Positions 62,471-64,000 of a DNA stretch of 64,000 nucleotides are shown here, in pieces. Below the pieces are notes generated by a model, which was given only the letters and a program-made list of their open reading frames with translations, did no database searches and had not been told where the DNA came from. This DNA comes from Oopsacas minuta (lineage: Eukaryota > Porifera > Hexactinellida > Lyssacinosida > Leucopsacidae). Location: contig JAKMXF010000255.1 of NCBI GenBank assembly GCA_024704765.1, positions 554,806 to 618,805 on the forward strand, read 5' to 3'. The translations under genes were made by a program, and so were the position numbers. Position 1 is the stretch's first letter, and each line of letters starts with the position of its first letter.

Positions 62471-63215
62471 TTCGAATTACAGCCATGCATGTGTTATATA
62501 ACGGAGCCCTTTATAATGCTTGTCCCCGCGATAGCGGTGTCACGGAGGGGGTAGTTACGGCACTGTGTTCTACAAAAATTCCGGAATATGTTCTAGATGT
62601 TTTCTCTATAATCTAAATTTCAAGTTAATCATCCCTTCTTCCTTAATATTAGTCTGACTAGTGCAAGTTTTCTGAAAATCGATTCTGACTTGTACAAGTT
62701 CTCAATTTCCCTGATTTGTACTTGTGCATGCGTCTCACAAATTGGTATAGTAGGACATATTCCGGCTACCCCTTTCTATGTGTGTAGAGTATATTTCTGG
62801 TGTTTATTACGACCATAGGTAAAAACTGATTAAGAGTTTCTTATTCAGTTATTGCATATACTACAAGCCATCAAATGTGGTCAGGGAATTGGAAAGTGTC
62901 AGACCAATGAAGCTACACATAATAGGCAAAAAGTATTTTTTTTTTGAAAAGCCTGACCAATTCTGCCGGCCTTGCACTAATTCTCAGATGTTGAATCTTA
63001 TAAATATTATGTATTTTGAAGCAAATTTTGCGTTCTCAATAGCAATCATTCTGACTACTTCCTCATCAATCAAGCCTAAGTAAGGCATTGGTATTAAATT
63101 CCTAGAAATCGTTTGATTCGGATGAATAATTAATTGTTTCTTTTGTATGATTTAATAATAGCTTTTTAATTGATTGAGGCTATAAACAAATTCATTTTAG
63201 AATTCGATTCTCAAA
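62471..63215. other. Intergenic DNA, no gene seen
   Basis: Short frames only. The stretch ends at tcattttag, 15 bases before the start codon of the last gene. Confidence 0.4.
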
Positions 63216-64000
63216 ATGACTTCTCTATTCCTATCAAAAACTAAATATTACACTCAAGGTGAGTTTGTACGTAAAGTGTCAGGATCTGAGCTTAGAGGAC
63301 ATCAAGTATATATATGGTCACTGCAAAAATGTGTAGTTAGATATTGAATATTATTTCATGCGAACGAAAAATAGGATTCATATGAGTATTCTCAAAGAAA
63401 TATTACAGTCGAACCTCTGAGATCCCCACAGAGTTAGTGTATATTTCTAAGATCCGTACGATATTGCCAGTATCTCGGAGGTTCGAGTGTTAATAAGTGA
63501 GAATATTATCGAGAAGTATTTTACTCATATCTAGAAATGTTCACAAATTAATATTGATAAATAAATCGATGGCAGCCATTTATATCTCCAGGAGTATTAG
63601 GAAATATCTGGATAGATTGCATAGACTCTTTTTCCATTTAATTATGTAAATTGCCGTGCTTGTTGATGTTTATATATATATATATACAGGTCTATTGGTG
63701 AGACACACTTCTGGGTCTACAGCTCATCGGGTAAGCTTCTATTCTCTTCAACAGCAACTGGTTATCTCTGAATGGGTGACTCTAGTAGACATAGATAATG
63801 TAAGAGACTTAAGTGATATAGAAAAGATGGTTCTTCTTGATTGCAATAAACTTCCTCTCTTGAATTCTCTGCTGTACTCTCCTCAGATAAACTGATAGTA
63901 GCTGTGTTATGTGTATGTAGAGAAGTTACAGAAACAGAATTGAAAATATCAGCTGATGAACTATTATCAGGAGAACATCCTCCTGTCTTATTCCTGTTAG
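63216..64000 (+). CDS. Unidentified gene, 5' part (cut by the window end)
   Basis: Exon 1 is 63216-63258 (MTSLFLSKTKYYTQ) with donor CAAG|GTGAGT at phase 1. Exon 2 starts at 63690 after tatatacag and continues in phase (GLLVRHTSGSTAHRVSFYS). A third open stretch, from about 63887 after ctctcctcag to the end, reads KLIVAVLCVCREV and ELLSGEHPPVLFLL in another frame. It joins exon 2 in phase if the donor at 63813 (a|gtgata) is used, making a 74-bp intron; otherwise exon 2 would run into the stop at 63895. I do not recognise the protein. The first intron carries a MITE. Confidence 0.6.
63406..63489. mobile_element. 84-bp pogo-like MITE in intron 1 of the last gene
   Basis: Left end cagtcgaacctctgagatc and right end gtatctcggaggttcgagtg are inverted, TA precedes the left end. 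It is the smallest clear member of the CAGTxGAACCTC group in the window. Confidence 0.75.

Overview
The window is nuclear DNA of an animal, most likely an early-branching or otherwise AT-rich invertebrate. By eye it is about two-thirds AT, has GT-AG introns and carries clear animal orthologues (DIMT1, EMC10, a MGRN1/RNF157 ligase, SAYSD1, MANEA, GINS3, a B3GAT glucuronyltransferase). The species cannot be fixed from the sequence. Many genes have no or few introns inside the coding region, while the spaces between genes are long and full of small mobile-element relics.

Layout. 1-12.7 kb: two minus-strand copies of a membrane-anchored zinc metallopeptidase with a DUF2135-like domain. One copy is intact and one has a one-base frameshift. 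Between them lies a decayed P-element/THAP-type transposase. 12.7-17 kb: dispersed repeats, two foldback elements and a three-copy 136-bp tandem repeat. 17-21.7 kb: a plus-strand cluster DIMT1 - EMC10 - MGRN1-like. 22-26.5 kb: small elements, SAYSD1, a 1.2-kb TIR element enclosing a 760-bp palindrome, then MANEA. 26.5-30 kb: tandem and dispersed repeats. 30.1-35.2 kb: GINS3 (minus) diverging from a B3GAT gene, followed 88 bp later by a TPR-SET protein. 35.2-57.1 kb: one long gene whose exons join in phase to encode a protein with an RVxF-type PP1-binding motif and two separate ankyrin blocks. 57-61.5 kb: an intronless actin-like gene that is frameshifted and has lost key nucleotide-site residues. 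61.6-62.5 kb: a decayed minus-strand mobile-element gene. 63.2 kb to the end: the first exons of an unidentified gene.

The recognisable genes serve general cell biology: rRNA methylation, ER membrane-protein insertion, ER translocon quality control, ubiquitination, Golgi glycan trimming and proteoglycan synthesis, replication initiation and PP1 targeting. They do not form one pathway. The observations most worth checking are the twin-ankyrin PP1-type gene with alternative first exons, the duplicated and mosaic ectopeptidase, the degenerate actin-like gene, and an AG preceded by T-rich sequence a few bases before most start codons, which would fit 5'UTR introns or spliced-leader trans-splicing.
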